Positions 48,234 through 56,580 of a stretch of DNA of 64,000 bases are shown here, piece by piece (the stretch's first letter is position 1; the number at the start of each line of letters is the position of its first letter). The notes beneath the pieces were generated by a model, which saw nothing but the letters and a program-made list of their open reading frames with translations, made no database searches and had not been told where the DNA came from. The stretch is from JAVJST01 sp965229715 (GTDB lineage Bacteria > Pseudomonadota > Alphaproteobacteria > Rhodospirillales > Casp-alpha2). The DNA lies in assembly GCA_965229715.1 (NCBI GenBank), contig CBDDJL010000002.1, positions 868,001 to 932,000 on the forward strand. Direction: 5' to 3'. The translations under genes and the position numbers were made by a program.

Positions 48234-48965
48234 ATGAAACTGACCGACTTCAAGGCACTGACGTTCGACGTCTACGGCACGTTGATCGACTGGGAGAGCG
48301 GCATGGTCGCGGGGTTGAAGCCACTGACCGACCGGATCGAGGACCAGGGTGGTGAATTGAGCCGCGACGATATCCTCGAAGCCCACGCCTATCACGAATC
48401 GACGACCCAGACGTATACGCCGGCAAAGACCTATTCGGACCTGCTGGCCGTGGTTTACAAGCGCCTCGCCGAGGAGTGGGGCATCGCCGTCGGGTGGGAC
48501 GAGTGCCTGACCTACGGCCGCTCGGTCGAGCATTGGCCGGCATTCGCCGACAGCGCCGAAGCGCTCGCGTATCTGAAGGACCACTACACGCTGGTGGTGC
48601 TGTCCAACGTCGATAACGCCAGCTTCGCCCATAGCGACAGGAAGCTCGGGACGCCGTTTCACGTGGTTTACACGGCGGGCGATATCGGTTCCTACAAACC
48701 GGCGCCGCGCAATTTCGATTACATGCTGGAAAATCTTGAACGTTTGGGCATCGCCAAAGGGGATATCCTGCACACGGCGGAAAGCATGTTTCACGACCAC
48801 GCGCCGGCCAATGCATTCGGCCTTGCCAACTGCTGGATCTACCGGCGCCACGACAAGCAGGGTTTCGGTGCGACCATGCACCCGGGCGATATGCCGAGCT
48901 ACGATTTCCGCTTCAACTCAATGGCTGACCTGGTCGCGGCGCACACGGCGGAACTGGGTTCCTAG
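48234..48965 (+). CDS. Haloacid dehalogenase, type II
   Basis: The 243-residue HAD-superfamily enzyme probably hydrolyses 2-haloacids or a related substrate. The nucleophile is Asp12 in LTFDVYGTLIDWESG; further motifs are LVVLSNVDNAS (motif II) and GSYKPAPRNFDYML (Lys) with AESMFHDHAPANAFG (acidic pair partly replaced by HDH). That is the haloacid dehalogenase rather than phosphatase pattern. Start ATG 48234 is chosen over an open frame from 48204. A LysR gene is divergent. Confidence 0.85.
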   Translation: MKLTDFKALTFDVYGTLIDWESGMVAGLKPLTDRIEDQGGELSRDDILEAHAYHESTTQTYTPAKTYSDLLAVVYKRLAEEWGIAVGWDECLTYGRSVEHWPAFADSAEALAYLKDHYTLVVLSNVDNASFAHSDRKLGTPFHVVYTAGDIGSYKPAPRNFDYMLENLERLGIAKGDILHTAESMFHDHAPANAFGLANCWIYRRHDKQGFGATMHPGDMPSYDFRFNSMADLVAAHTAELGS

Positions 48966-49289
48966 AGCAGATTCACACGTTTTGACGAAACACCCCGTGT
49001 TTCCGTCAAAACGTGATCCGATCTAGCCTCAAAGTGGGCCGCGCGGGGCCTCAACCTCCCCCACCCTGTCCTTCCCCCTGAAAGAAGGAAGGAACGATGC
49101 CCGGTCTTTCTTCCCTCCCCTTAAAAGGGAGAGGGTTAGGGTAGGGGAGGACGACTGCAGCTCCCCGCCGATCTTGGCCGGGCTTCGGATCCAGTTGTCT
49201 CGTCATGCTCGACCCGAAGCAGGCAAACATTTTTCATTTGTCCAGTGATGGCCGGCGACCATACTGCGCGACTGAAAAGGAGATATCCC
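48966..49289. repeat. Intergenic repeat region with large hairpins
   Basis: No gene. A near-perfect stem of 18 pairs with one bulge occupies 48977-49016 (arms CACGTTTTGAC / GTCAAAACGTG, inner GAAACAC / GTGTTTC). A second, imperfect inverted repeat spans about 49051-49152 (CCTCCCCC...ACCCT against AGGGTTAGGGTAGGGGAGG). Both resemble dispersed repetitive extragenic elements. The promoter and AAAGGAG ribosome site of the sulfatase gene follow. Confidence 0.5.
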
Positions 49290-50876
49290 ATGCCCGCGCA
49301 GCCACGCACCAAAGGCCTCAATATCCTGATCGTCATGGCCGATCAGCTAAAACCGCACATCGTCGGCGCCTACGGCCATCCGCTGATCAGAACGCCGAAT
49401 ATCGATCGCCTCGCGGAGCAGGGGACGACGTTCGATTCCGCGTACTGCAACAGCCCGCTTTGCGCGCCGGCACGGTTCACCATGATGGCCGGCCTGCAGG
49501 CGTCAAAAATCGGCGCCTGGGACAACGCCGCCGAGTTTCCCGCCCACGTGCCGACCTTTGCCCACTACCTGCGTCAGATGGATTACTACACCGGCCTGAT
49601 CGGCAAGATGCATTTCGTCGGCGCCGACCAGCTGCACGGTTTCGAGGAACGCCTGACGACCGACGTCTATCCGGCCGACTTCGCCTGGATCCCCGATTGG
49701 GAGAACCCCTACGAGCGGATCGAGGAGTGGTATCACAACATGGTCAACATCATGACCGCCGGCGTCGCCAAGGCGACCCTGCAGTACGACTACGACGACG
49801 AGGTCGCCTTCCGCACCGAGCGCAAGATCTACGAGCTCGCACGTGCGCCGGAAGATACCCCGTTCTGCCTCGTCAGCGCCTTCATCCATCCCCACGATCC
49901 CTACAACACGCGCCAGAAGTACTGGGACATGTACGATCACGACGCCATCGATCTGCCGCGCACCCCGGCCATGGCGCGGGACGCGCTCGACCCGCACAGC
50001 CAGCGCCTGTTCGACGGCATTGCGGCGGACGAGTTCGACACCACGGAGAACGACATCCGCAACGCGCGCCATGCCTATTACGGCAACGTGACCTATTTCG
50101 ACGAGCAGGTCGGCCGCATCGTCGCAGCGCTCGAAGACTCGGGGCTCGCCGAGAATACGGTCGTCATCGTGACGTCGGATCACGGCGACATGCTCGGCGA
50201 ACGCGGTCTCTGGGCGAAGATGAGCTGGCTTGAGGACTCGGCCCGCGTGCCGCTGATCGTCAAGGGGCCGGACATTCCCGCCGGCAAGCGCATCGGCAAC
50301 AATGTCAGCCATGTCGATCTGCTGCCGACGCTGACCGCACTCGCGTCCGGATCGGGTGCGGGACCGGAACCTGAGTACGCCGACTGGCTCGACGGACGCT
50401 CGCTGATGCATTTGATCGCGGGCGACGACGCCGGCGACCGCGATGAGGCCGTGGGGGAGTATATGGGCGAATGCGCCGCTGCGCCGCTCATCATGATCCG
50501 CCGAGGGAATCTCAAGTTTATCTACACCGAGACCGATCCGCCGCTGCTCTTCGATATCGACGCCGACCCGGACGAGCGCGAGAACCTCGCTGAAAACCCG
50601 GCCTACGCGGCCAAGCTCAAGGGCTTCATGAACGAGATCGTCGAGAACTACGACATGGAGCGGATCACCAACGACGTGATCCTGAGCCAGCGCCGTCGAC
50701 GGGCGGCGCACAAAGGCAACATGAAGGGCCGGCGCACGGATTGGGACTACGCACCGCCGTTCGACGCCGGCAATGTCTTCATGCGGAGTCATATGGAAGT
50801 CTCCGAGGCAGATCACAAGTTCATGTTCCCGGTCCGCAAACCGCCGAAGCCGGTGCGCAAGCGGAAGGGAAGCTGA
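49290..50876 (+). CDS. betC: Choline-sulfatase-like sulfatase
   Basis: The 528-residue sulfatase probably releases choline from choline-O-sulfate. Metal ligands start at NILIVMADQ. The formylglycine Cys58 is in SPLCAPARFTMMAGL, the CxPxR-type signature with the CAPAR form typical of choline sulfatases. The late site TSDHGDMLGERGLWAKMSW is also typical of BetC. The C-terminal part (about 450-528) is the BetC-type extension. ATG 49290 has AAAGGAG upstream; earlier starts are not supported. betAB are not next to it. Confidence 0.85.
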   Translation: MPAQPRTKGLNILIVMADQLKPHIVGAYGHPLIRTPNIDRLAEQGTTFDSAYCNSPLCAPARFTMMAGLQASKIGAWDNAAEFPAHVPTFAHYLRQMDYYTGLIGKMHFVGADQLHGFEERLTTDVYPADFAWIPDWENPYERIEEWYHNMVNIMTAGVAKATLQYDYDDEVAFRTERKIYELARAPEDTPFCLVSAFIHPHDPYNTRQKYWDMYDHDAIDLPRTPAMARDALDPHSQRLFDGIAADEFDTTENDIRNARHAYYGNVTYFDEQVGRIVAALEDSGLAENTVVIVTSDHGDMLGERGLWAKMSWLEDSARVPLIVKGPDIPAGKRIGNNVSHVDLLPTLTALASGSGAGPEPEYADWLDGRSLMHLIAGDDAGDRDEAVGEYMGECAAAPLIMIRRGNLKFIYTETDPPLLFDIDADPDERENLAENPAYAAKLKGFMNEIVENYDMERITNDVILSQRRRRAAHKGNMKGRRTDWDYAPPFDAGNVFMRSHMEVSEADHKFMFPVRKPPKPVRKRKGS

Positions 50877-50938
50877 TAACATTCGTCATACCCGTGCCAG
50901 GCATGGCCATCCACGCCTTCTGGAAAACTGCTACGCGA

Positions 50939-50961
50939 ATGGCCGGGCCGAGCCCGGCCAT
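50939..50961. repeat. GC-rich palindromic repeat after the sulfatase gene
   Basis: A perfect 10-base stem (ATGGCCGGGC / GCCCGGCCAT) with a 3-base loop, preceded by a GTCATACCCGTGCCAGGC-like half, resembles a dispersed extragenic repeat and may also terminate the sulfatase transcript. Confidence 0.4.
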
Positions 50962-50980
50962 GTCGTGTTAGGTTATTGCC

Positions 50981-51745
50981 GTGATGTTGACGGTCGGCAT
51001 GTTCTCCCTCACCGGGTTCGAGAACGAGATTGCACACGTCGGCAGCGACATCCGGGCCGTGCTGCGGACAGTGCGGGGTCTTCTCGTGCACGAGAGCGAT
51101 CTGGCGCTCTACGGATACGAACCGCCCGGCGAAGACTATGACCGCTCCACATTGCCGCTGGTCGAACGGCTGGCGGCGATCAAGGCGGCCGATCCTGCGC
51201 CGCTGACCTCGCCCCGTCCTGTCGAAAAGCGTGCCGTCGGTACTTGCCGCGACTATGCCCTGATGACCTGCGGTCTGCTGCGGCATGCCGGTGTCGCTGC
51301 GCGGGTGCGGTGCGGGTTTGCCGCGTATCTCGTGCCCGGATTCATGCACGACCACTGGATTTGCGAGTATCGTGTGCCCGACGAGACGCGCTGGCGGCGC
51401 GCCGACGCGCAACTCGACGACGTGCAGTGCAGGGCCCTGAAGATCGGTTTCGATACGGCAGACATGCCGGCGGACGCCTTTTCGACGGCGGACGAGGCAT
51501 GGGCCGCGGTTCGTGCGGGCGAAGCCCATGCCGACGATTTCGGCTACGGCGGCGATACCGGCGAATGGTTCCTGTGGGTCAACCTGGCGCGCGACCGTCT
51601 CGCATTGGCGAACCGGATCATGTCGCCCTGGGACGGGTGGCGTGATGCACGCGGCCTGAAAACCGAACTGAACGACGCGGAGAGAGCGAAGTGCGATGCG
51701 CTCGCACAAGAGCCTGCACTGCCGGGCGATCCGTTCTGGCGTTAA
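50981..51745 (+). CDS. Transglutaminase-like domain protein
   Basis: The 254-residue protein has the transglutaminase-like core: the catalytic Cys in AVGTCRDYALMTCGLLRHAG (about 88) and the His in HDHWICEYRV, with the Asp in WRRADAQLDD. It lacks the longer beta sandwich of large family members. The substrate is unknown: peptides or protease-like activity are both possible. The start is GTG 50981 or ATG 50984. Confidence 0.75.
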   Translation: MMLTVGMFSLTGFENEIAHVGSDIRAVLRTVRGLLVHESDLALYGYEPPGEDYDRSTLPLVERLAAIKAADPAPLTSPRPVEKRAVGTCRDYALMTCGLLRHAGVAARVRCGFAAYLVPGFMHDHWICEYRVPDETRWRRADAQLDDVQCRALKIGFDTADMPADAFSTADEAWAAVRAGEAHADDFGYGGDTGEWFLWVNLARDRLALANRIMSPWDGWRDARGLKTELNDAERAKCDALAQEPALPGDPFWR

Positions 51746-51754
51746 AATTTCAGC

Positions 51755-53071
51755 CTACCGTTCGTGGCGGTTGGTCCAGTGCTCCCAGAGAAAGCGCGAA
51801 CGGACGCCGAGGTCGAGAAACGGCCGGGGCGGCAGCATGTTGGGCGCGCCGAGGCTTTGCATGTCGGCGATCAGCGGGTTGTCGCGGTCGGTCGCCATGT
51901 CGGCCGCGAGAATGCCGCCGAAGGTTCCCTTGGTGACGCCGACTGCGTTCTGACACACGGCCGACCAGACGTTGGGCGCGAGTTGGCCGAAACCCGGCGC
52001 GCTGTTGCCCGACAGGCACACGTAGCCGCTCCAGAAGTGCTCGATCCCGACATTCTTGAGCATCGGAAAACGCTCGTCGAACAGGCGCTTGTGCTTGGCT
52101 TTCCAGCGCGCCTGTTCGGCGGCAGACGTACGTTGGTTCGGGCAGTACTCGAGACCGTGGCGAATGACGATGCGATGGTCGTTGGTGTACCGCATGGTGA
52201 TGCCGACGAAGGCATTCGCCGGCGTCAGGCCCCACGGCCTTTCGACGCCGTAGGTTTTCCGTTCTTCCGCGGTCAGCTGCCGGGTCAGGCTGCAATGCGC
52301 GACGAGATGCAGAAAGCGGCGCGGATAAAAGCCGAATTGTTCGGAAAATCCGTTGGCGGCCATGATCAGCTTCGGTGCGCGCAGCGCGCCCGCCGGCGTT
52401 CTGAAATGGATGCCGTTGGCGAAATCGGCCTCGATGACCGGCGAATTCTCGTAGATCGTGACGTTGCCGGGCAGGCTGTCGCAGAGCCCACGGGTCAGGG
52501 CCGCCGGGTTCATCAGGGCGCCACCCGGTGTGTAGACGGCGGCTGTGAAGTGTTCGGATCCGAGGCTTTCGCCGAGCTCGGCTTTCTCGACCCAGCGATA
52601 AGGTTCGCCCAAGGCATCCAGTTCACTGGCGAACGGCTCCAGAACCTCGCGCACGCCGCGTGGCGACACAGCCGTGTGGTACTTGCCGTCCTTCGACCAC
52701 TGGCAATCGATGCCGTGGGTTTCGATCATGTCGTCGAGATGGCCGACGGCCATCCGCGCCAACCGCATGAAACGGTGCGAGCCTTCGAGTTCGTCGAGCG
52801 ACGATCCGACATTGTGCGGCAGGTCGATGGCGAAACCGGAGTTGCGGCCCGAGGCGTTCTCGCCCGCTTCTCCGGCTTCGATCAACGCGATCTCTTGATC
52901 CGGGCAGTTCTCGGCCAGACGGCGCGCTGCCGCGAGGCCGGCGTACCCCGCGCCGAGCACGATCCAATCGGCAGCAACGTCGCCGGCAAGCGCCGCATTC
53001 GGCGTCCGTTGCGGGAGAATTGCACTCCAGCCGTTGGTCTTGTCGTCGTTGGGAAGTCTATTGATTTTCAT
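51755..53071 (-). CDS. FAD-dependent amine/amino-acid oxidoreductase (DAO family)
   Basis: The 438-residue flavoprotein belongs to the glycine oxidase/sarcosine oxidase/PuuB-like family. The FAD-binding motif is WIVLGAGYAGLAAARRL (about 36-52), with later family segments GENASGRNSGFAIDLPHN and SGYVCLSGNSAPGFGQ. It likely oxidises a secondary or primary amine. ATG 53069-53071 overlaps the stop of the cupin gene (ATGA), so the two are co-expressed; the long open frame upstream is rejected for this reason. Confidence 0.85.
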   Translation of the reverse strand: MKINRLPNDDKTNGWSAILPQRTPNAALAGDVAADWIVLGAGYAGLAAARRLAENCPDQEIALIEAGEAGENASGRNSGFAIDLPHNVGSSLDELEGSHRFMRLARMAVGHLDDMIETHGIDCQWSKDGKYHTAVSPRGVREVLEPFASELDALGEPYRWVEKAELGESLGSEHFTAAVYTPGGALMNPAALTRGLCDSLPGNVTIYENSPVIEADFANGIHFRTPAGALRAPKLIMAANGFSEQFGFYPRRFLHLVAHCSLTRQLTAEERKTYGVERPWGLTPANAFVGITMRYTNDHRIVIRHGLEYCPNQRTSAAEQARWKAKHKRLFDERFPMLKNVGIEHFWSGYVCLSGNSAPGFGQLAPNVWSAVCQNAVGVTKGTFGGILAADMATDRDNPLIADMQSLGAPNMLPPRPFLDLGVRSRFLWEHWTNRHER

Positions 53072-53433
53072 GCACCGGCATCCGCCCAGTTCGCCGGATG
53101 GATGGTGTAGAACACCAGGGCCTGTTCGGCGCGGTAGACCACCTCCGTACCGTTCGGCAGCCAGATGCACTCCCGTGGCCCGGCGGTGATTGTTCCATCT
53201 TCGGTTTCCACGGCAAAGCGGCCTTCGATGACAAGGATCACCTCGTCGTAACGGACCGTCCACGGGATGGCGGCGTCGGTGAAGCGGGCAAACCCGGTGC
53301 CGAGCGGCGTACCGTCACCGCTTCCGGTGACCACGGCAACCTGCGCCTGATCGCCGTACTCGAAGCGCGGCTGAAAGGAGGCATCGGCAACGCCGAGGCG
53401 CTTCGGTGGAGTTTTCATGTCGTTTCCGGTCAT
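53068..53433 (-). CDS. Cupin-domain protein, EutQ-like
   Basis: The 121-residue single cupin shows VRYDEVILVIEGRFAVETED and GPRECIWLPNGTEVVYRAEQ, as in EutQ-like and amine-utilisation cupins. The metal-binding His positions are partly replaced (Tyr/Asp/Glu), so a catalytic role is uncertain. It is the first gene of a two-gene operon with the flavoprotein. Start M1 at 53433 or five codons later. Confidence 0.75.
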   Translation of the reverse strand: MTGNDMKTPPKRLGVADASFQPRFEYGDQAQVAVVTGSGDGTPLGTGFARFTDAAIPWTVRYDEVILVIEGRFAVETEDGTITAGPRECIWLPNGTEVVYRAEQALVFYTIHPANWADAGA

Positions 53434-53549
53434 GTCGGATCCCCTTCCCGCCGAACACTATCAAGGAGCCGCCGGTGGTGTCGTCGATAATATTTTCCGG
53501 GTGATCCGCGTTGCCCGCCGGGCGTTCGACTGGAATAGTGCTCCTCGAC

Positions 53550-54140
53550 ATGAGCGATCTCGATACTGACGATTTGGCGGCGGTCGAGGCGGCGGCATGG
53601 CAGGCGTTGGAGACGGCGATTGCCGACCGGCGCTCGGCGCATCATCTTGTAAAGGTCGCGACAGTGACGCTCGACGGTCGTCCCAGCCTGCGCACCGTCG
53701 TGCTCCGTGGCGTCGACCGCACAGCCCGGACTCTGCGGTTTCATACCGACCGGCGTTCGGGGAAAGTCGGTGAAATCGAGAACAATCCGGCGGTCGGCAT
53801 GCTGTTCTACGACCAGGACTGGCAAGTGCAGGTGCGGATCGACGGCGTTGCAAGGCTTCATGCCGGCGACACCGTGGCGCGCGACGCCTGGGCCAGGAGC
53901 CGGCCCGCGAGTCGCGCCTGCTATCTTGCGTCTCAGAGGCCGGGGACCGTGGTCGATGCGCCGCCAGCCGCGCCGGCCTACGAAGACATGGCCGATCCCG
54001 ATGCGTTTGCCAATTTTTGTGCCGTCGTGGTGTGCGTCGAACGGCTGGAATGGCTCTACCTCAGGGCGTCCGGCCATCAGCGCGCGCAGTTCGAATGGGC
54101 CGCGAACGGTCAAACGACCGCGGTTTGGCTGTCGCCCTGA
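53550..54140 (+). CDS. Pyridoxamine 5'-phosphate oxidase-family FMN protein
   Basis: From ATG 53550 the protein has about 196 residues. It shows the FMN-binding split-barrel: LVKVATVTLDGRPSLRTVVL, LRFHTDRRSGKVGEI and NPAVGMLFYDQDWQVQVRI. The C-terminal part (WLYLRASGHQRAQFEW) is of the Alr4036 type rather than true PdxH. The exact reaction cannot be stated. It is divergent from the cupin gene; the start is not strongly supported by a ribosome site. Confidence 0.75.
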   Translation: MSDLDTDDLAAVEAAAWQALETAIADRRSAHHLVKVATVTLDGRPSLRTVVLRGVDRTARTLRFHTDRRSGKVGEIENNPAVGMLFYDQDWQVQVRIDGVARLHAGDTVARDAWARSRPASRACYLASQRPGTVVDAPPAAPAYEDMADPDAFANFCAVVVCVERLEWLYLRASGHQRAQFEWAANGQTTAVWLSP

Positions 54141-54149
54141 ACAGGGATG

Positions 54150-54641
54150 CTAGTTGGCGGCGCTGGCGCCGGATTGCTGTTGTTCGGCAAGGACGCGGGC
54201 CTGCCCGGCTTCAAGCCATCCCGGTGGCGGGGTATGGGAAAAGCGCGCGAGAAGGTCTTGCTTGACCCAACTTGGCCGGATGATGAAGTCCAGGCTGTAC
54301 GGGTTCTGCCCTCGGAAATCGGCTTTGAGGACGACACCCTGATTCTGCTGCAGTTTGACCCGGACCTTGTCGAAAATCGCTCCGGTTTTCGATCCGTTCA
54401 CGCCCATGTAAACGTGTTTGGGCCAGTCTGGTCCTTTGTTGACCACGGTGTAAACGACATATCCGTCGATACAGCGGCTTTCGATTTCGACATGGAAGGG
54501 GATTTGCGTCGTGCCGTCGATCGGGCTTGAAAGCTCCGACTTGATTTCCTGGACCAGCCGGTCAGCCGACGCCGGGCCACCGAATCCGGCAACCAGAACG
54601 AACGTCAAAAGCGCAACCGAAATGCCTCGCAGGACAATCAT
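54150..54641 (-). CDS. Exported hypothetical protein
   Basis: From ATG 54639-54641 the protein has 163 residues with a clear Sec signal (MIVLRGISVALLTFVLVAG, cleaved about residue 26 after ASA). The mature part is beta-rich (FHVEIESRCIDGYVVYTVVN, HVYMGVNGSKTGAIFDKVRV) with one Cys and a Gln-rich end. The family is unknown to me; a small periplasmic or outer-surface domain is likely. It converges with the PNPOx-family gene, 9 bases apart. Confidence 0.65.
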   Translation of the reverse strand: MIVLRGISVALLTFVLVAGFGGPASADRLVQEIKSELSSPIDGTTQIPFHVEIESRCIDGYVVYTVVNKGPDWPKHVYMGVNGSKTGAIFDKVRVKLQQNQGVVLKADFRGQNPYSLDFIIRPSWVKQDLLARFSHTPPPGWLEAGQARVLAEQQQSGASAAN

Positions 54642-54842
54642 GTACTCGTTCCGAACATCGTCTTCCGTGGTTGGGCGCGGCTGCAAAGCGCAGGCGTACT
54701 CCCCCAATTCAGCAGCCGCTAGATATACATAGTTTCATTAGGATAATCTGAATATCCGTAGTGCCCACATTTTCACAAAGTTGTGAGATTACGGGGTTTT
54801 ACGTAAGTTTCCCGCCGACACGACTGCAACCGACGAACGCCC

Positions 54843-55454
54843 ATGGATCTGATCGCCCTCACCGTTTTCGCCCTTGCCCTCGTTCTGAATTCGGGCAGTC
54901 CGGGACCGAGTATTCTGGCGCTTGTGTCGCGGGTCATCGCGAGGGGATGGCGCGACGTCATGCCGTTCGTTGCGGCCATGTGGATCGGCGAGGTGTTATG
55001 GCTGACCATGGCCATGCTGGGCCTGTCCGAACTGGCGGAACGCTTCCACGAGGGTTTTCTCATGCTGAAGTACGCCGGTGTCGCTTATTTGCTGTGGCTG
55101 GCATGGAGGATGTGGCATGAACCGGTGGCGACCGAGGCGCACGACCTGCCGAAACGGTCGGGCCGGTGGCCGATGTTTGCCGCCGGCATGGCGCTGACCC
55201 TCGGCAACCCCAAGATCGTCGTGTTCTATCTTGCATTGCTGCCGACCCTGATCGATCTGCAAACGGTCTCGTTCGATCTCTGGGCGGTCGTCGCGGCGAT
55301 CACCGTGGTTTGTCTTGCGGCGGTCGATCTGTGCTGGATTGCGTTGGCGCATCGCGCCCGGGCGTTGTTACGCACACCGCGCGCCGTTCGCGTGGCCAAC
55401 CGGATCGGCGCGACGGCGATGTGCGGCGCGGCAGCCGCGATCGCCAGCCGGTAG
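54843..55454 (+). CDS. LysE/RhtB-family amino-acid exporter
   Basis: The 203-residue membrane protein has about six transmembrane segments and the family start LIALTVFALALVLNSGSPGP (the NxxxPGP form), then the GxxxGD-like region and FAAGMALTLGNPKIVVFYLA. Such proteins export amino acids or derivatives. It stands alone with a 135-base upstream region. Confidence 0.88.
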   Translation: MDLIALTVFALALVLNSGSPGPSILALVSRVIARGWRDVMPFVAAMWIGEVLWLTMAMLGLSELAERFHEGFLMLKYAGVAYLLWLAWRMWHEPVATEAHDLPKRSGRWPMFAAGMALTLGNPKIVVFYLALLPTLIDLQTVSFDLWAVVAAITVVCLAAVDLCWIALAHRARALLRTPRAVRVANRIGATAMCGAAAAIASR

Positions 55455-55488
55455 CCGGCGATACCCGGCGCAACGGCTTGCATGTGGT

Positions 55489-56478
55489 TTAGCCGGGAAG
55501 CCAGTGCAGCGTTTGTCCGTGGGGCGATGCCCACGCAACGGGCTTGCCGTTAAGCGCGATCACGAATCTCTCTGTTTTCTGGTTTTCCGGGATGACGCCG
55601 CTTGTACCGGGAACGACGTGAGGCGACTCGTTGCTGACCCAATAGTCGGCGACCGTCAAAACCGAATCGCAAAATCGCTTCCGGTCCGAAACCGAAGCAA
55701 CATAAGCAAGAACGGCGGTATGAAAGATCACGAGCGTGGCATCGTCCGGCGCCTGCGCCGCAAGCCGGCTGAGGTCATGCAAGAGGTTACCCTGTTCGAT
55801 GACAGGCGGGCAGGATTGCGCGATACGCAGAGCGGCCTTCAAGTTTTCCAAGCGCGAGGTATGTTCCGGCCAAACCAGTGTTTCCAACCACGCGGTATCT
55901 TCGGAATTCGTCACATCGAGCGGGTTGAGATCGAGGCCTCGGCGCCACGCAATATCGATGGGTCCATCGGGCAAAGGGACGGTATCGTTGATATCGCACT
56001 GGAAGAACGGCGTATCCGGACCGTAACCAGCGGCTGGGGCGATCTTTTTGGAACCGAAATCATAGCCGTATCGATCAAACAGGAGGCACAACCCCGCTGA
56101 AGCCCCGACTTCGATCAAAGCCAGTGGCTGCGACAACTGCGCCAGCAAGGGTAACAATGTTGCACATCGGCCCGGCTCGTTGGTTTGCGTTGTCCGCGAC
56201 AGCATCACGTGGCGGATGTCATCGCCGCGTTGCCGTATTGCGGCCCCCAGGTCGTTGGAATTGCAGGGGAGTTCGCCGGTCCAGCGAAGCGCGGCAAAAA
56301 ACAGGTTCGGTTGCTGGCGTTCGGGCGGGAGGGTCGAGAGAAACGACAGTGCGGCATCCGAGCGGGATACCGTGGCCGCTAGAGACGCATAGGTTTCAGA
56401 AGAAACGGCTGCCTCATGCGCCGAAAAAATTGCATAGCGATCGGCGATAGAGCCGAACTCGGGATCGCTTGAGCGCAT
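55489..56478 (-). CDS. DUF2332 family protein
   Basis: The 329-residue soluble protein matches the DUF2332 family: SIADRYAIFSAHEAAVSSET, PNLFFAALRW, LALIEVGASAGLCLLFDRYG, IAWRRGLDLNPLDV and LVIFHTAVLAYV. The glycine-rich EVGASAG segment resembles a methyltransferase-type nucleotide-binding loop, but the family has no established activity. It is convergent with the LysE gene. Confidence 0.83.
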   Translation of the reverse strand: MRSSDPEFGSIADRYAIFSAHEAAVSSETYASLAATVSRSDAALSFLSTLPPERQQPNLFFAALRWTGELPCNSNDLGAAIRQRGDDIRHVMLSRTTQTNEPGRCATLLPLLAQLSQPLALIEVGASAGLCLLFDRYGYDFGSKKIAPAAGYGPDTPFFQCDINDTVPLPDGPIDIAWRRGLDLNPLDVTNSEDTAWLETLVWPEHTSRLENLKAALRIAQSCPPVIEQGNLLHDLSRLAAQAPDDATLVIFHTAVLAYVASVSDRKRFCDSVLTVADYWVSNESPHVVPGTSGVIPENQKTERFVIALNGKPVAWASPHGQTLHWLPG

Positions 56479-56580
56479 GCCGTTAGCCTATCGGACGGTT
56501 TCGAGTCAGGTCCATGAAATCACGCGTGCACGGCCAACCTTTAAATCCCCGTGTGCGCAGTGCTCGTCCCTGGCGTTTCG

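Noticed and set aside
49503..50882. 459-codon minus frame antisense to the sulfatase
   Set aside because: Mirror of a certain gene; composition Val/Arg/His rich as expected of a shadow frame.
51764..53110. 448-codon plus frame antisense to the FAD oxidoreductase
   Set aside because: Shadow frame without motifs.
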